The notes beneath the pieces were generated by a model, which saw only the letters and a list, made by a program, of their open reading frames with translations, did no database searches and was not told the origin of the DNA. From assembly GCA_026418195.1 (NCBI GenBank), contig JAOABU010000054.1:1-61256 (forward strand): 61,256 nt of DNA, in the 5' to 3' direction. This document shows positions 33,332 through 43,310 of this stretch, one piece after another (position 1 is the first letter of the stretch; every line of letters begins with the position of its first letter). Position numbers and translations under genes: made by a program. The DNA comes from Spirochaetota bacterium (lineage in GTDB: Bacteria; Spirochaetota; Spirochaetia; DTKZ01).

Positions 33332-35338
33332 ATGCATCAGGATCTGCTGTCCACCTTGAATCTACCTCAACGGGAAGCGGTAACTACATTAGAAGGTCCT
33401 CTTTTAATTCTTGCGGGAGCTGGATCGGGGAAAACCCGGGTCATCACCTACCGAATCGCTTTTATGTTACAGAAAGGGATCCCTCAACAGGCGATCCTTG
33501 CCATGACCTTCACCAATAAAGCTGCTCGAGAAATGCAGGATCGATTGAAATCCCTCACTCAACGCAAATTGTCCAACCTTGTTGTATCCACCTTTCATGC
33601 TTTTGGGGTGATGGTCCTTCGTAAGCATATACCTCTATTGGGGTACCGGGAAAATTTCAGTATCTACGATACCGCAGACCAGATGGCACTGGTAAAAGAA
33701 ACGGCTCGTGAACTGAAACTCGATCCAGATTCTCTGGAACTAGGAAAAGCCCTACGAATATTCTCCAGCATCAAGACCCATAGAGCATCCTGGGATTCTT
33801 CAAACGAGCACTTCAGACCCCTCTACCAGGAGTATCTATCCCATCTGAAAGCCTACAATGCAGTGGATTTCGATGATCTGATCCTTCTCCCTATCGAAAT
33901 CTTCACTGGATACCCGGAAGTATTAGAGGAATACAGAAAACGATTCCGATACATCCTGGTAGATGAGTTCCAGGATACATCCATGCAGCAGTACGAACTG
34001 CTGAAACTGATTGCAGACGGCAGCCGCAACGTCTGTGTAGTAGGTGACGATGATCAGTCCATCTACTCCTGGAGAGGAGCCAACTATAAGAACATTGAAC
34101 GATTCGAACAGGATTACCCAGAACGAAAGGAAATAAAACTGGAGCAGAACTACCGATCCACCAACACGATTCTTGAAGCTGCCAATCGAGTCATCGCCAA
34201 TAACAGGAACCGCAAACACAAAAATCTTTGGTCCAGAGTAGATGGAGGTAGACCGATCGAAGTTCAGTATCCAGAGAACGAACGAGAGGAAGGAGCGTTC
34301 ATTTCCCGAACGATCAAATCCCTCCTGTTCACCGACCGGATTACCTACGAGGACATTGGGGTTCTCGTTCGGACGAATGCTCTATTACGAGACTTGGAAG
34401 AAGCTTTTCTTTCTGAAAACATCCCTTATAGGATCTCGGGCGGAGACTCTTTCTACCAACGCAAAGAGATCAAGGATATCCTGGCCTATCTCAGGCTGAT
34501 GGGGAACCCTGATGACGATGTAAGCTTCCTTCGAATTATCAATACTCCTCGCAGAGGAATTGGGCGGAAAAGTCTTGAGCTTCTCGGAGAGGCTGCACGG
34601 CAGCATGAGTGCTCGCTCTATTCCATCGCTACCCTCATGTGCCAAAGTACGGATGCACCTCTTTCAGGAAAGGTTAAGGAAGAGCTCGGGTCCTTTCTTT
34701 CGCTCATCGAGACTTATCGGGAGAAAGCTTTGCATCCTAGGCAGTTGGCACTTACAGTCCAATCCCTTATTACAGAACTCGATTACTGGGGATACCTAGT
34801 ACAAGAATACCAGAAGAACGACCAGATTGCCAAATGGAAATTCCATAATTTGGAGATTCTTGTACAATCCATCGGGGATTGGGAGAAGGATCCCGAGAAC
34901 CTCTCCCCAGGCCTCTACAGTTATCTTAATCGAATCAGCTTGCTCACCCGGGATGACATCGAGGAGGAGACAGAGAAAGGAAAGGTCAACCTGATGACCA
35001 TCCACGCTGCAAAGGGGTTGGAGTTCCGAGTCGTGTTCCTAGCTGGAGTAGAGGATGGAATCCTGCCTCATGCACGTTCATTGGAAGAAAACGAGGTAAA
35101 CCTTGAAGAAGAGCGGAGGCTTTTCTATGTTGCCCTCACCCGGGCAAAGGAAAAGCTATACATTACTGCATGTAAGAAACGAAGAATCCTTCGGGACATT
35201 CAGGAGATGATTCCCTCTCCCTTTCTAGAAGAAATCCCCCCGGACCTCTTGATTCTTCACACCGAGGAATCACCCCTTACGAGGGAGGAAGCAAAAAATG
35301 CCCTGGCTTCGTTGAAACAGCGGTTTGCAGAGAGATAG
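33332..35338 (+). CDS. UvrD/Rep/PcrA-type DNA helicase
   Basis: Superfamily 1A 3'-5' helicase of 668 residues. Motifs in order: I ILAGAGSGKTRVITYR (about 26-41), Ia TFTNKAAREM, II ILVDEFQDTS, III VVGDDDQSIYSWRGA, IV LEQNYRST, V MTIHAAKGLEFRVVFLAGVE and VI FYVALTRAKEKLYI. It unwinds DNA during repair or replication restart. It is slightly shorter at the C-terminus than PcrA, so UvrD, Rep and PcrA cannot be told apart here. It starts 12 bases after the methyltransferase stop and is likely co-transcribed. Confidence 0.94.
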   Translation: MHQDLLSTLNLPQREAVTTLEGPLLILAGAGSGKTRVITYRIAFMLQKGIPQQAILAMTFTNKAAREMQDRLKSLTQRKLSNLVVSTFHAFGVMVLRKHIPLLGYRENFSIYDTADQMALVKETARELKLDPDSLELGKALRIFSSIKTHRASWDSSNEHFRPLYQEYLSHLKAYNAVDFDDLILLPIEIFTGYPEVLEEYRKRFRYILVDEFQDTSMQQYELLKLIADGSRNVCVVGDDDQSIYSWRGANYKNIERFEQDYPERKEIKLEQNYRSTNTILEAANRVIANNRNRKHKNLWSRVDGGRPIEVQYPENEREEGAFISRTIKSLLFTDRITYEDIGVLVRTNALLRDLEEAFLSENIPYRISGGDSFYQRKEIKDILAYLRLMGNPDDDVSFLRIINTPRRGIGRKSLELLGEAARQHECSLYSIATLMCQSTDAPLSGKVKEELGSFLSLIETYREKALHPRQLALTVQSLITELDYWGYLVQEYQKNDQIAKWKFHNLEILVQSIGDWEKDPENLSPGLYSYLNRISLLTRDDIEEETEKGKVNLMTIHAAKGLEFRVVFLAGVEDGILPHARSLEENEVNLEEERRLFYVALTRAKEKLYITACKKRRILRDIQEMIPSPFLEEIPPDLLILHTEESPLTREEAKNALASLKQRFAER

Positions 35339-35365
35339 ACCACGAAGGGGCTTTTCCGATACAAT
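35336..35365 (+). promoter_or_regulatory. Promoter of the oligopeptide transporter operon (leaderless)
   Basis: TAGACC (35336-35341), 18 bases, then TACAAT (35360-35365). The -10 is separated from the ATG at 35372 by ATTCTT, so transcription should begin at the A of the ATG. No Shine-Dalgarno is seen. A sigma28-like reading (TCCGATAC) overlaps it but is weaker. Confidence 0.55.
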
Positions 35366-35371
35366 ATTCTT

Positions 35372-37189
35372 ATGATCCAGGTAAGAAAAATCCCTTACTA
35401 TCTCTTGGTATTGGGATGGGTCTTCTTTTCCTGTTCTGAGCCCGAAACTTTGAAAGGGACAGGGTCTTCCACGATCGAACCTGTTTCTGTGAAAGACATC
35501 CCTGGCACGGTCCGTATTAAAAAGCCTCTGGTGTGGAAAATAGGTAAACCAGGAGGCACTTGGTACGACACCTACAAGGAAGACCCAAAGAGTTACAATC
35601 CATTTTCGAACCTCGACGGAACCCATACAATCGTGACGAATTTTCTCCTGGACTACCTATTCGATTACGATACGGATACCCGCACTTGGAAGGGTTTTCT
35701 CATCGACTCTTTCGAGGTAAAAGTAGACAAGGAACACGATAAAATGGAACTGATCTGTACCTTGCGAAAAGATGTGTACTGGAGTGATGGGGTACAGATG
35801 ACAGTGGATGATATCATTTTCTGGTACAACGAACTGGAGGGGGATCCCGAGATCTACCCTGTTGGAACACAGGGACAGTACGTGCAAATGAATGATGGCC
35901 GAAAAGAAAGAATCCTGGTGGAAAAGGTCGACACCTTTACCTACAAGTACAAATTTCCCCGTATTGTTCAGAACCCTGTACTGATGGTGAACGCTTCTAA
36001 CATCGTACCCAAGCATATTTGGGAACCAGTGAAAAAACAAGGGAAAAAGGCCACCCTGGACTTCTGGGGCTTGAACACTCCTCCAGAGAGACTGGTCGGT
36101 AATGGACCTTTCCTGCTAGAGAAGTACGTTCCAGGCGAGCGATTAGTGTTTCGCCGGAATCCTCGCTATTGGATGAAGGATGAGCAGGGAAATCCCCTTC
36201 CCTATCTGGAACGAATTGTATTGACCCTTACCCCGGACACGAATGCCGAGCTCCTTAAGTTCCAGAAGGGAGAAATTGAGTCATATGCCCTGCGGGGGAA
36301 GGACTTAGCTACCCTTTTGCCGGGTGCTGAAACCAGGAAATACACCATCTACAATGGGGGACCCGCAGAAGGGTATCCCGCACTCATCTTTAACCAGAAT
36401 CCCAATACGCTGCCGCCGGAAAAGTTCCGATGGTTCACCAATCCCAATTTTAGAAGAGCCATCAGTTGTCTAATCGACCGCGAAACCATTATCAACCAAA
36501 CCATCAATGGATTGGCCGAACCTCTATACCACATCATTTCAGAATACAACCGTTTCTATGCACCCGAACTATCGATCCCCTATACATACAACCCTGACAA
36601 AGCTCGAGAGCTCTTGAACAAGGCCGGTTTCAAAGATCAGAATGGAGACGGCATGCTAGAGGATTCGGAGGGGAAAACCGTATCCTTCGAAATCATGACT
36701 CACAGTCAGGATACGGTGCTCCACGATTACCTCAACATTATCATCACCGACTTAGGAAAAGTGGGGATTCGGGCAAAACTCCAAGTTGTAGACTTTAACG
36801 TGGTGGCTCAAAAACTGTTAAATACGTATGATTGGGATTGCTGGTTAGCGAGCTTTGGATTTCCTACCTTTCCTGAACAGTGGTACAATGTGTGGCGCTC
36901 GGATGGGAATCTACATTACTGGCATCCTAAGCAGAAAACCCCCACTGCTGAATGGGAAAAGAAGGTGGATGCTTTATACGAGCAACTTATTTTTACCTAC
37001 GACGAGGAGAAAGTCCGGGAACTGTATTACCAATTCCAGAAAGTACTCCTGGATGAAATGGTGATCATTCCTATCTTCCGACGGTACACTTTTACCGCTG
37101 TATATAACAAATGGGGCAACATAAATTGGGACATTCGACATCCGATCGGAGATGGATATCGAAAAGTATTTCTGATGGGAAATGAGTAA
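35372..37189 (+). CDS. Peptide ABC transporter substrate-binding lipoprotein
   Basis: Family 5 solute-binding protein of 605 residues. The signal peptide ends in a lipobox Phe-Phe-Ser-Cys (Cys 21), so it should be lipid-anchored and capture peptides in the periplasm. Family motifs include LRKDVYWSDGVQMTVDDIIFW, written here across strand and helix, GNGPFLLEKYVPGERLVFRRNP, and FRRAISCLIDRETI. The longer-than-usual N-terminal and middle parts fit the larger spirochete and thermophile members. First gene of a five-gene transporter operon; it overlaps the permease by eight bases. Confidence 0.9.
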   Translation: MIQVRKIPYYLLVLGWVFFSCSEPETLKGTGSSTIEPVSVKDIPGTVRIKKPLVWKIGKPGGTWYDTYKEDPKSYNPFSNLDGTHTIVTNFLLDYLFDYDTDTRTWKGFLIDSFEVKVDKEHDKMELICTLRKDVYWSDGVQMTVDDIIFWYNELEGDPEIYPVGTQGQYVQMNDGRKERILVEKVDTFTYKYKFPRIVQNPVLMVNASNIVPKHIWEPVKKQGKKATLDFWGLNTPPERLVGNGPFLLEKYVPGERLVFRRNPRYWMKDEQGNPLPYLERIVLTLTPDTNAELLKFQKGEIESYALRGKDLATLLPGAETRKYTIYNGGPAEGYPALIFNQNPNTLPPEKFRWFTNPNFRRAISCLIDRETIINQTINGLAEPLYHIISEYNRFYAPELSIPYTYNPDKARELLNKAGFKDQNGDGMLEDSEGKTVSFEIMTHSQDTVLHDYLNIIITDLGKVGIRAKLQVVDFNVVAQKLLNTYDWDCWLASFGFPTFPEQWYNVWRSDGNLHYWHPKQKTPTAEWEKKVDALYEQLIFTYDEEKVRELYYQFQKVLLDEMVIIPIFRRYTFTAVYNKWGNINWDIRHPIGDGYRKVFLMGNE

Positions 37190-38186
37190 AAGGATTCTTT
37201 CATTCTTCAACGACCATCCCCTTCTCACCTTCATTCTGCGTCGAGTATCCGCAATGATTCCCATCCTGCTGGTGACAATCTTCTTTTTCTTCTTCTTCAT
37301 GAGTCTTGCCCCAGGGGACTTTTTCTCAACGTACTATCAGAATCCGGAGATCGATCCTAAAATCATCGACCATTACCGCAAGGAATTTGGATTGGATCAA
37401 CCGTTCTACATTCAGTTCCTTCACTGGTTGAAGAAGGTACTGATCGATCACGATCTAGGGATGAGCTTTTCCTACCGACAACCGATTTTAGACCTCATAA
37501 GGCCTCGGATGGCGAACACGATCCTCTTAAACAGCTTTTCCCTCCTCTTCACGTTCCTGCTGGCTTATCCGATATCCTTCTACTTTGCGTATAGACCTAA
37601 GAAAGGTATCGAACGGGGAGTAAACTTTGTCACATTGATCCTCTACTCTACCCCTTCTTTTTTCCTCGCCCTTTTGGGTCTTATCATCGCTGCAGCAACC
37701 GGGATCTTTCCCTTAGGAGGAGCTACTAGTGTAGAGTACGATACTCTCTCGTGGATAGGCAAAGTTTGGGATCGAATTCACCATCTTCTTCTACCCGTTC
37801 TAATTGGCTTTTTAGGCGGGCTAGCGGGAAGCATTCGGAGCATGAAGGTTCTCTTGCAGGAAGAGTTCCGCAAACCTTACATAACAGCTGTACGAGCCCG
37901 GGGAATCGACGACGTGGGAGTGATCAAACATGCGTTTCGAAATGCTCTCATACCCTTTATCACCGGGATGTCGGACATCCTGGCAGGTCTTATCTCTGGC
38001 TCCCTCTTTGTAGAAATCATCTTTGGATATCCAGGCATCGGGAAACTCATGTACGAGGCTACGTTAAGACAGGATTACTATCTCGTCTTGACCAATATGA
38101 TCTTGGGGGATGTCCTTGTCCTTTTTGGGATCCTTCTCTCCGATATCCTGCTGGCAGTAGCAGATCCGAGGGTGAGAATCAAATGA
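37182..38186 (+). CDS. Peptide ABC transporter permease (OppB/DppB type)
   Basis: Inner-membrane permease of 334 residues with about six helices. It has the BPD_transp_1 loop that contacts the ATPases (YITAVRARGIDDVGVIKHAFRNAL, split here as the EAA-like region near 227-250) and the N-terminal pattern LLVTIFFFFFFMSLAPGD. The periplasmic segment after the first helix (YYQNPEIDP, FGLDQPFYIQFLHW) is typical of OppB. It overlaps its neighbours by eight and four bases. Confidence 0.9.
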   Translation: MSKRILSFFNDHPLLTFILRRVSAMIPILLVTIFFFFFFMSLAPGDFFSTYYQNPEIDPKIIDHYRKEFGLDQPFYIQFLHWLKKVLIDHDLGMSFSYRQPILDLIRPRMANTILLNSFSLLFTFLLAYPISFYFAYRPKKGIERGVNFVTLILYSTPSFFLALLGLIIAAATGIFPLGGATSVEYDTLSWIGKVWDRIHHLLLPVLIGFLGGLAGSIRSMKVLLQEEFRKPYITAVRARGIDDVGVIKHAFRNALIPFITGMSDILAGLISGSLFVEIIFGYPGIGKLMYEATLRQDYYLVLTNMILGDVLVLFGILLSDILLAVADPRVRIK

Positions 38187-39250
38187 AACTCTTTGTAGGA
38201 ACTCCGTTAGAAATTCCTTACCTCAAGTTTAAGAAACAAAAACTCGGCGTATTTAGTCTAGGGATACTGCTACTACTCTATACAGCCCTTTTGTTCGAGG
38301 GATTCCTAGCACCCTACGGTCCTAACACCAAATTTCGGGACAAATCGTACCACCCTCCCCACCGGGTCCGATTTTTCAAAGAGGGAAAGTTCATTGGTCC
38401 GTACGTGCACGAGTACGTGCTGGTAAATCCCATTTTTAAATCCTACCAGGTAGACCGTTCCAAGGTGCATCGAATTCGGTTCTTTGTACCCGGTGAACCG
38501 TATAAACTACTCTTTTTTATTCCCTCAACCCTACATCTCTTTGGCACTACAGATGGCGCTCCAGTTTTCCTCTTGGGGACGGACAATCTGGGAAGAGACC
38601 TTCTCTCCCGGATGATCTACGGCGCAAAGATATCTCTCACGATAGGGTTTGTCAGTATCTTTCTAGCCCTGTTTGGAGGAATCCTCATTGGAGGGCTCTC
38701 TGGATACATTGGGGGTATCACTGATTGGCTCATTATGCGGTTAGCAGAAATCATTATTCTTCTACCCACCTTCTACTTCTTTCTATTCCTGCGGTCTGTC
38801 ATGCCTTCCGATATTTCTCCGGGACAGCGTTTCTTCTACATTACAGCTATACTAGCCATTCCCAGTTGGGCAGGAAGTGCCCGGGGTATACGAAACTGGG
38901 TTCTATCCCTGAAGAATGCCGATTTCGTAGTCGCTGCCGTGATTGCGGGGGCTTCCAAAGTAACGATCCTTCTCCGTCATATCATTCCCCAGATCCGTCA
39001 CATCCTAATTCTGAACATCACCTTGAGCGTTCCAGGAATCATCCTTGGGGAGGCAGGATTGAGTTTCCTTAATTTGGGAATCACCGAACCCTCGGTGAGT
39101 TGGGGCATGTTGATGAATGCAGCGATGGACATCAATATCTTACTTCGGTATCCCTGGTTACTGAGTCCTGCCCTCATCATCATTGTAACGGTTTTTTCTT
39201 TTTTTGCCTTTGGGTATGCCCTAAAGGATGCGTTAGATCCCAGATCGTAA
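38183..39250 (+). CDS. Peptide ABC transporter permease (OppC/DppC type)
   Basis: 355 residues. Partner permease with the OppC core FLLGTDNLGRDLLSRMIYGA, then SLTIGF, and the EAA-like loop DFVVAAVIAGASKVTILLRH. About 95 residues of soluble sequence lie between the first helix (about 21-40) and that core, rich in charged and aromatic residues; this insert is longer than in enteric OppC. The ATG overlaps the OppB stop (ATGA). A frame opens upstream at 37751, but that part only shadows oppB. Confidence 0.9.
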   Translation: MKLFVGTPLEIPYLKFKKQKLGVFSLGILLLLYTALLFEGFLAPYGPNTKFRDKSYHPPHRVRFFKEGKFIGPYVHEYVLVNPIFKSYQVDRSKVHRIRFFVPGEPYKLLFFIPSTLHLFGTTDGAPVFLLGTDNLGRDLLSRMIYGAKISLTIGFVSIFLALFGGILIGGLSGYIGGITDWLIMRLAEIIILLPTFYFFLFLRSVMPSDISPGQRFFYITAILAIPSWAGSARGIRNWVLSLKNADFVVAAVIAGASKVTILLRHIIPQIRHILILNITLSVPGIILGEAGLSFLNLGITEPSVSWGMLMNAAMDINILLRYPWLLSPALIIIVTVFSFFAFGYALKDALDPRS

Positions 39251-39259
39251 GGTTGCACC

Positions 39260-40243
39260 ATGAACCCTTTGCTCCTACAGATAGAGAACCTCACCACTGA
39301 GTTTCAAACTGTTACGCACAGAACTCCTGCGGTCGAAAAGTTGAACCTTACCCTGCAGGAGAACGAGATCCTCGGAGTAGCAGGTGAGTCAGGCTGTGGA
39401 AAGAGTGTCACGATTCTTTCTGTTCTCAGGTTATTACCCCCGAATGGGACGATCCACAAGGAGTCTAAAATCTTATACCAAGAGAGAAATCTCCTCCAAC
39501 TTTCAGAAAAAGAGATGAACTCCCTTCGAGGGAAGGACCTATCTATCGTATTCCAGGAACCCATAGGCAGTTTTAATCCTCTCTTTCCTGTGGGAAAACA
39601 GATCATGGAGGTAATCCGAACCCATGAACCTGAGGTACCCGTGAAACAAGCATGGGAACGGGCTATCGAACTTTTTCGACAGGTTAGGATCCCACATCCT
39701 GAGCTGAGGATCCAGGATTACCCCTTTCAATTTTCCGGAGGAATGCTACAACGGGCCCTCATCGCCCTTGCTCTAGCCTGCTCTCCCCGTATTTTATTTG
39801 CCGATGAACCTACTACTGCATTAGATGCCTCAACCCAGATCGGAATCCTTGATCTTCTGTTAGAACGGAAAGAAGCAACGGGCATGTCGATCTTCTTCGT
39901 ATCTCATGATTTATCCCTCCTAGAAGGAATCAGCGATCGAATCTGCGTGCTCTATGCCGGACGAATGGTGGAAGCTTGCACAGCCAAGGAACTCCACACC
40001 CATCCTCTTCATCCGTACACCCAGGATCTGCTGGAAGCCGTTCCTAGAAAAGGAACCTTCAAGAAGGAAAAACGTCTTTACTCCATCCAAGGGAAAGTAC
40101 CCGACCCCCAGAATCGACCTACGGGGTGCAAGTACCACCCCCGCTGCTCCAAAGCTTTTGATCGATGCAGAAAAGAAGAACCCGAACTATTTGGAAACGA
40201 ATCCCATCTTGTAAGGTGTTGGTTGTATGTCGATGCACATTGA
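39260..40243 (+). CDS. Peptide ABC transporter ATPase (OppD/DppD type)
   Basis: 327 residues. Walker A GESGCGKS (about 47-54), Q loop IVFQEP, signature FSGGMLQRALIA, Walker B ILFADEPTTALD and switch His in VSHD. The C-terminal oligopeptide-transporter region has the Cys motif CKYHPRCSKAFDRCRKEEP, which may bind an iron-sulfur cluster as in other DppD-type ATPases. It drives uptake together with the next gene, which it overlaps by 17 bases. Confidence 0.93.
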   Translation: MNPLLLQIENLTTEFQTVTHRTPAVEKLNLTLQENEILGVAGESGCGKSVTILSVLRLLPPNGTIHKESKILYQERNLLQLSEKEMNSLRGKDLSIVFQEPIGSFNPLFPVGKQIMEVIRTHEPEVPVKQAWERAIELFRQVRIPHPELRIQDYPFQFSGGMLQRALIALALACSPRILFADEPTTALDASTQIGILDLLLERKEATGMSIFFVSHDLSLLEGISDRICVLYAGRMVEACTAKELHTHPLHPYTQDLLEAVPRKGTFKKEKRLYSIQGKVPDPQNRPTGCKYHPRCSKAFDRCRKEEPELFGNESHLVRCWLYVDAH

Positions 40244-41252
40244 AGTTACAGGATTGGTAAAACAGTACTCCCTTAAAGCAGGGTTATTTGCCCGTAGTAA
40301 AGACCGGGTTCATGCGGTTAACGGAGTATCCTTTTCTATTCCTAGAGGGCAGACCCTAGGAATCGTGGGTGAGTCGGGGTGCGGAAAAACTACTACAGCT
40401 AGGCTTCTTCTTAGAGTGGTGGAACCGGATGCGGGAGTATTCAAGTTTGAAGAGGTGGAAAACGTCTTCTCACTACCAGAGGAAGAATTGAAAACTGTAC
40501 GATCCCGAATGCAGTACATCTTCCAAGATCCCTACAATTCTTTGAACCCTAAGATGCTCGTTCGCGATATTGTAACAGAACCCATTCGGTACCGAGGGAA
40601 CTACACCCGCAGGGAATTGGAGAGGAAAGCAGCAGAACTGCTAGAGCACGTGGGGCTCTCTCCTATGGACTCAAGAAAGTATCCCCATGAGTTCTCTGGA
40701 GGACAACGTCAACGAATCAGCATAGCTCGGGCCCTCTCGTCCAAACCCTCTTTCATTGTATGTGATGAACCCGTTTCCTCCCTCGATGTATCCATCCAAT
40801 CCCAAATCCTGAATCTACTGATCGATCTACAAAAGGAATTAGGGATTACCTACCTGTTCATTGCCCATAATTTGGCCGTAGTATTCTATATGAGCGATAC
40901 GATGGCCGTCATGTATACAGGCAAGATTGTGGAAATGGGACCTTCGGAAGAACTATATCGGAATCCCCTGCATCCGTATACCCAACTTTTAATTAAGACT
41001 CTTGATTCAGAAGCTCGAAAAGATCCCTTAGTCAAAAATGATTCCGGGGAAGTACCTAGTTTGATCCATTACCCTACCGGTTGCACCTTTTTCCCTCGCT
41101 GTCCCCGAAGGCAACCGAACTGTCTGGAAGCATTTCCACCATTGGAAAAAAAGGGATTGGAGCATCAGGTAGCCTGTTACTTTGCCTCTCCGGAATCTTC
41201 GAATTCTAAAGCTGGCGGTAAGTACTCAGAAAATCTCTCAGACGATTCATAG
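40227..41252 (+). CDS. Peptide ABC transporter ATPase (OppF/DppF type)
   Basis: 341 residues. Walker A GESGCGKTTTARLLL, signature FSGGQRQRISIARAL, Walker B FIVCDEPVSSLD and switch His in IAHN. It has the C-terminal Cys region (CTFFPRCPRRQPNC). Last gene of the operon. Its final 47 bases overlap the end of the convergent aminotransferase gene, so the two transcripts are antisense there. Confidence 0.93.
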   Translation: MSMHIEVTGLVKQYSLKAGLFARSKDRVHAVNGVSFSIPRGQTLGIVGESGCGKTTTARLLLRVVEPDAGVFKFEEVENVFSLPEEELKTVRSRMQYIFQDPYNSLNPKMLVRDIVTEPIRYRGNYTRRELERKAAELLEHVGLSPMDSRKYPHEFSGGQRQRISIARALSSKPSFIVCDEPVSSLDVSIQSQILNLLIDLQKELGITYLFIAHNLAVVFYMSDTMAVMYTGKIVEMGPSEELYRNPLHPYTQLLIKTLDSEARKDPLVKNDSGEVPSLIHYPTGCTFFPRCPRRQPNCLEAFPPLEKKGLEHQVACYFASPESSNSKAGGKYSENLSDDS

Positions 41253-42429
41253 CTTCCCGAAGGGAATCCTTGTTAGGAAGGAACACCACCCGAAAATGAT
41301 CCGGTTCTGGCCAGTTAAATCCGGTGCCCTGAACAAGGAGGATCTTCTTCTCCAACAGTAAATCAAGGATAAACTGTTGATCATTCTTTATGTTGTACTT
41401 CTTTACATCGATCTTAGGGAAACAGTAGAGTGCCCCTTTAGGTTTCGTGGTGGAAATTCCCGGAATACTATTTAGAAGCTCATAGCAAAGGTCTCGCTGT
41501 TCTCGTAGCCTTCCCCCTGGAAGTACGAGATCATTGATACTCTGGTATCCTCCTAAAGCCGTCTGAATGGCATACTGAGCAGGTACATTAGAGCACAACC
41601 GCATGTTACTCAGGATATCTAGACCTTCCCGATAATCTTTTGCAATTGCCTTGTTCCCGCTTAGGACCATCCAACCTGCCCGGAATCCTGCAGCGCGGTA
41701 AGCCTTGGACAACCCGTTCATAGTAATACAGAAGATGTCGGAAGACAAAGAGGCAATGGAAACATGTTCCACCCCATCGTACACGATCTTATCGTAGATT
41801 TCATCGGCAAATACGATCAGCTGATGTTCGGCTGCAATGTCATGGATCTTCTGTAAAACTTCTCTAGGATATACGCTTCCTGTAGGGTTGTTGGGGTTGA
41901 TCACCACTATCGCTTTCGTATTCGGTGTGATCTTCCCGTGGATATCTTCGATATCGGGAATCCAATCCTGTGATTCGTCACACCGATAGTGGACCGCTCT
42001 TCCACCCGCTAGATTGGCGGCTGCTGTCCAAAGGGGGTAATCAGGGGAAGGAATTAGAACCTCATCCCCATTGTTCAGCAACCCCTGCATCACCATAACG
42101 ATCAGTTCGCTCACTCCGTTCCCAATATAGATGTCTTCTACCCCTACACCAGGAATCCCTTTCTGCTGACAGTACTGCATGATGGCCTTCCGAGCGGGGA
42201 AAATACCCTTACTGTCAGAGTATCCCTGAGCATTGTGCAAATTGATGATAATATCGTGAATGATCTCATCGGGTGCATCGAATCCAAACGGCGCAGGATT
42301 CCCGATATTCAGTTTGAGGATCGTGTACCCTTCCTCCTCCATCCGTTTTGCCTGCTCCAATACTGGTCCACGAATGTCATAGCAAACATTCTCTAACTTT
42401 TCGGACTTACGGAAGAATCTAACTTCCAT
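41206..42429 (-). CDS. AlaA-type alanine aminotransferase
   Basis: Fold-type I PLP enzyme of 407 residues that swaps the amino group between glutamate and pyruvate. Family features: LNIGNPAPFGFDAPDEI, YSDSKGIFPARKAI, NPNNPTGSVYP, FADEIYDKIVYD, the PLP Lys in NGLSKAYRAAGFRAGW, and FRVVFLP near the end. It matches the E. coli AlaA (YfbQ) group rather than AspC. The gene overlaps the membrane-protein gene upstream by 11 bases and converges on the oppF gene. Confidence 0.88.
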   Translation of the reverse strand: MEVRFFRKSEKLENVCYDIRGPVLEQAKRMEEEGYTILKLNIGNPAPFGFDAPDEIIHDIIINLHNAQGYSDSKGIFPARKAIMQYCQQKGIPGVGVEDIYIGNGVSELIVMVMQGLLNNGDEVLIPSPDYPLWTAAANLAGGRAVHYRCDESQDWIPDIEDIHGKITPNTKAIVVINPNNPTGSVYPREVLQKIHDIAAEHQLIVFADEIYDKIVYDGVEHVSIASLSSDIFCITMNGLSKAYRAAGFRAGWMVLSGNKAIAKDYREGLDILSNMRLCSNVPAQYAIQTALGGYQSINDLVLPGGRLREQRDLCYELLNSIPGISTTKPKGALYCFPKIDVKKYNIKNDQQFILDLLLEKKILLVQGTGFNWPEPDHFRVVFLPNKDSLREAMNRLRDFLSTYRQL

Positions 42430-43243
42430 GGGTAACCTCCGACTTACTATACATCCATGCAGTAGCGTCTTGAATGAATTTTGAAAGTACCAACACCATC
42501 AGATTTTCTTTGAACCCATCTACGTATCGAGCCCATTGCTTTGGAGAGTACTTGGACCGGAACCAGTCGCATTGTTCATGCAAAACTCTCTGTTCTGCAG
42601 CGTCTTCTCCTTTGAGAGTAGAAAGCAGATACGCAGAAAGGAGGAACAGAATTGGTTCTTCCGAGGGAACTTGAAACGTTTCCAGTTCTACTCGAGCTTC
42701 GGAGAACCGATGAGCAAAGAGAAGCGCTAATGCCCATGAGAATCGAGCCCAATTCTGCTTTTTTACCTGTTTTTCTGTATAGAGGGGCTTGTAATAGTTC
42801 GCCAACCCTTCAGGGTCACTACGAAGCAAATACGGTACTCCTAATTCAACGGCTAGATTCCGGAAAAGCCTAGGAGAAGATGTCTGTAAAACCTTCGATA
42901 GTTCCAGAAGCTTTTCTGCTTGCCCCAGAACCATGTAGGTATTCATCAGAATCCTGGCTTCCTGTTCGCTGATTCGTTTTCCTTCGTTTATTTTTTCTTC
43001 CAGATATTTCTGGATTCCCTTCCAGTTTTCCTCCTCCATTAAAGAAAAAAGCTTCCAGTTCCTAAGAAAATACCCATTCATGCCTCCTACTACAATCAGA
43101 AAGAGCAGGGCGATGTACCAATTCTGATTCCAGAACTGTAAAGCGTATTCCTGACCAATGATAAAAAAAGGCATGAAAAAGATGAAAAAGAAAGAAAAAA
43201 TTAGTATACTATTGAAAAAGATGAAAATAGTTTTAAATTTCAC
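42419..43243 (-). CDS. Membrane protein with helical cytoplasmic or periplasmic domain
   Basis: About 274 residues. Two hydrophobic helices at the N-terminus (FKTIFIFFNSILIFSFFFIF and WYIALLFLIVVGGMNGYFL) are followed by a helical repeat region (about 75-274) with TPR-like spacing. No family is recognised. GTG 43243 is preceded by TTGGAG eight bases upstream; a frame open to 43345 would cross the promoter. Co-transcribed with the aminotransferase. Confidence 0.6.
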   Translation of the reverse strand: MKFKTIFIFFNSILIFSFFFIFFMPFFIIGQEYALQFWNQNWYIALLFLIVVGGMNGYFLRNWKLFSLMEEENWKGIQKYLEEKINEGKRISEQEARILMNTYMVLGQAEKLLELSKVLQTSSPRLFRNLAVELGVPYLLRSDPEGLANYYKPLYTEKQVKKQNWARFSWALALLFAHRFSEARVELETFQVPSEEPILFLLSAYLLSTLKGEDAAEQRVLHEQCDWFRSKYSPKQWARYVDGFKENLMVLVLSKFIQDATAWMYSKSEVTHGS

Positions 43244-43270
43244 TGTAAAAACTCCAATAATTAAGATAGA

Positions 43271-43299
43271 AGTGTAATGGAAACAGATCATTGGGTCAA
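43271..43299 (-). promoter_or_regulatory. Sigma70 promoter of the membrane-protein/aminotransferase unit
   Basis: TTGACC (43294-43299), 17 bases, TACACT (43271-43276) on the minus strand. It would give a leader of about 21 bases carrying the TTGGAG before GTG 43243. It lies in the 67-base gap shared with the divergent HD-GYP gene. Confidence 0.6.
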
Positions 43300-43310
43300 C
43301 GGGAGTCCTC

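Noticed and set aside
37751-38182. N-terminal extension of the OppC-type permease
   Set aside because: It is a shadow of oppB in another frame; the permease starts at ATG 38183 with an ATGA overlap.
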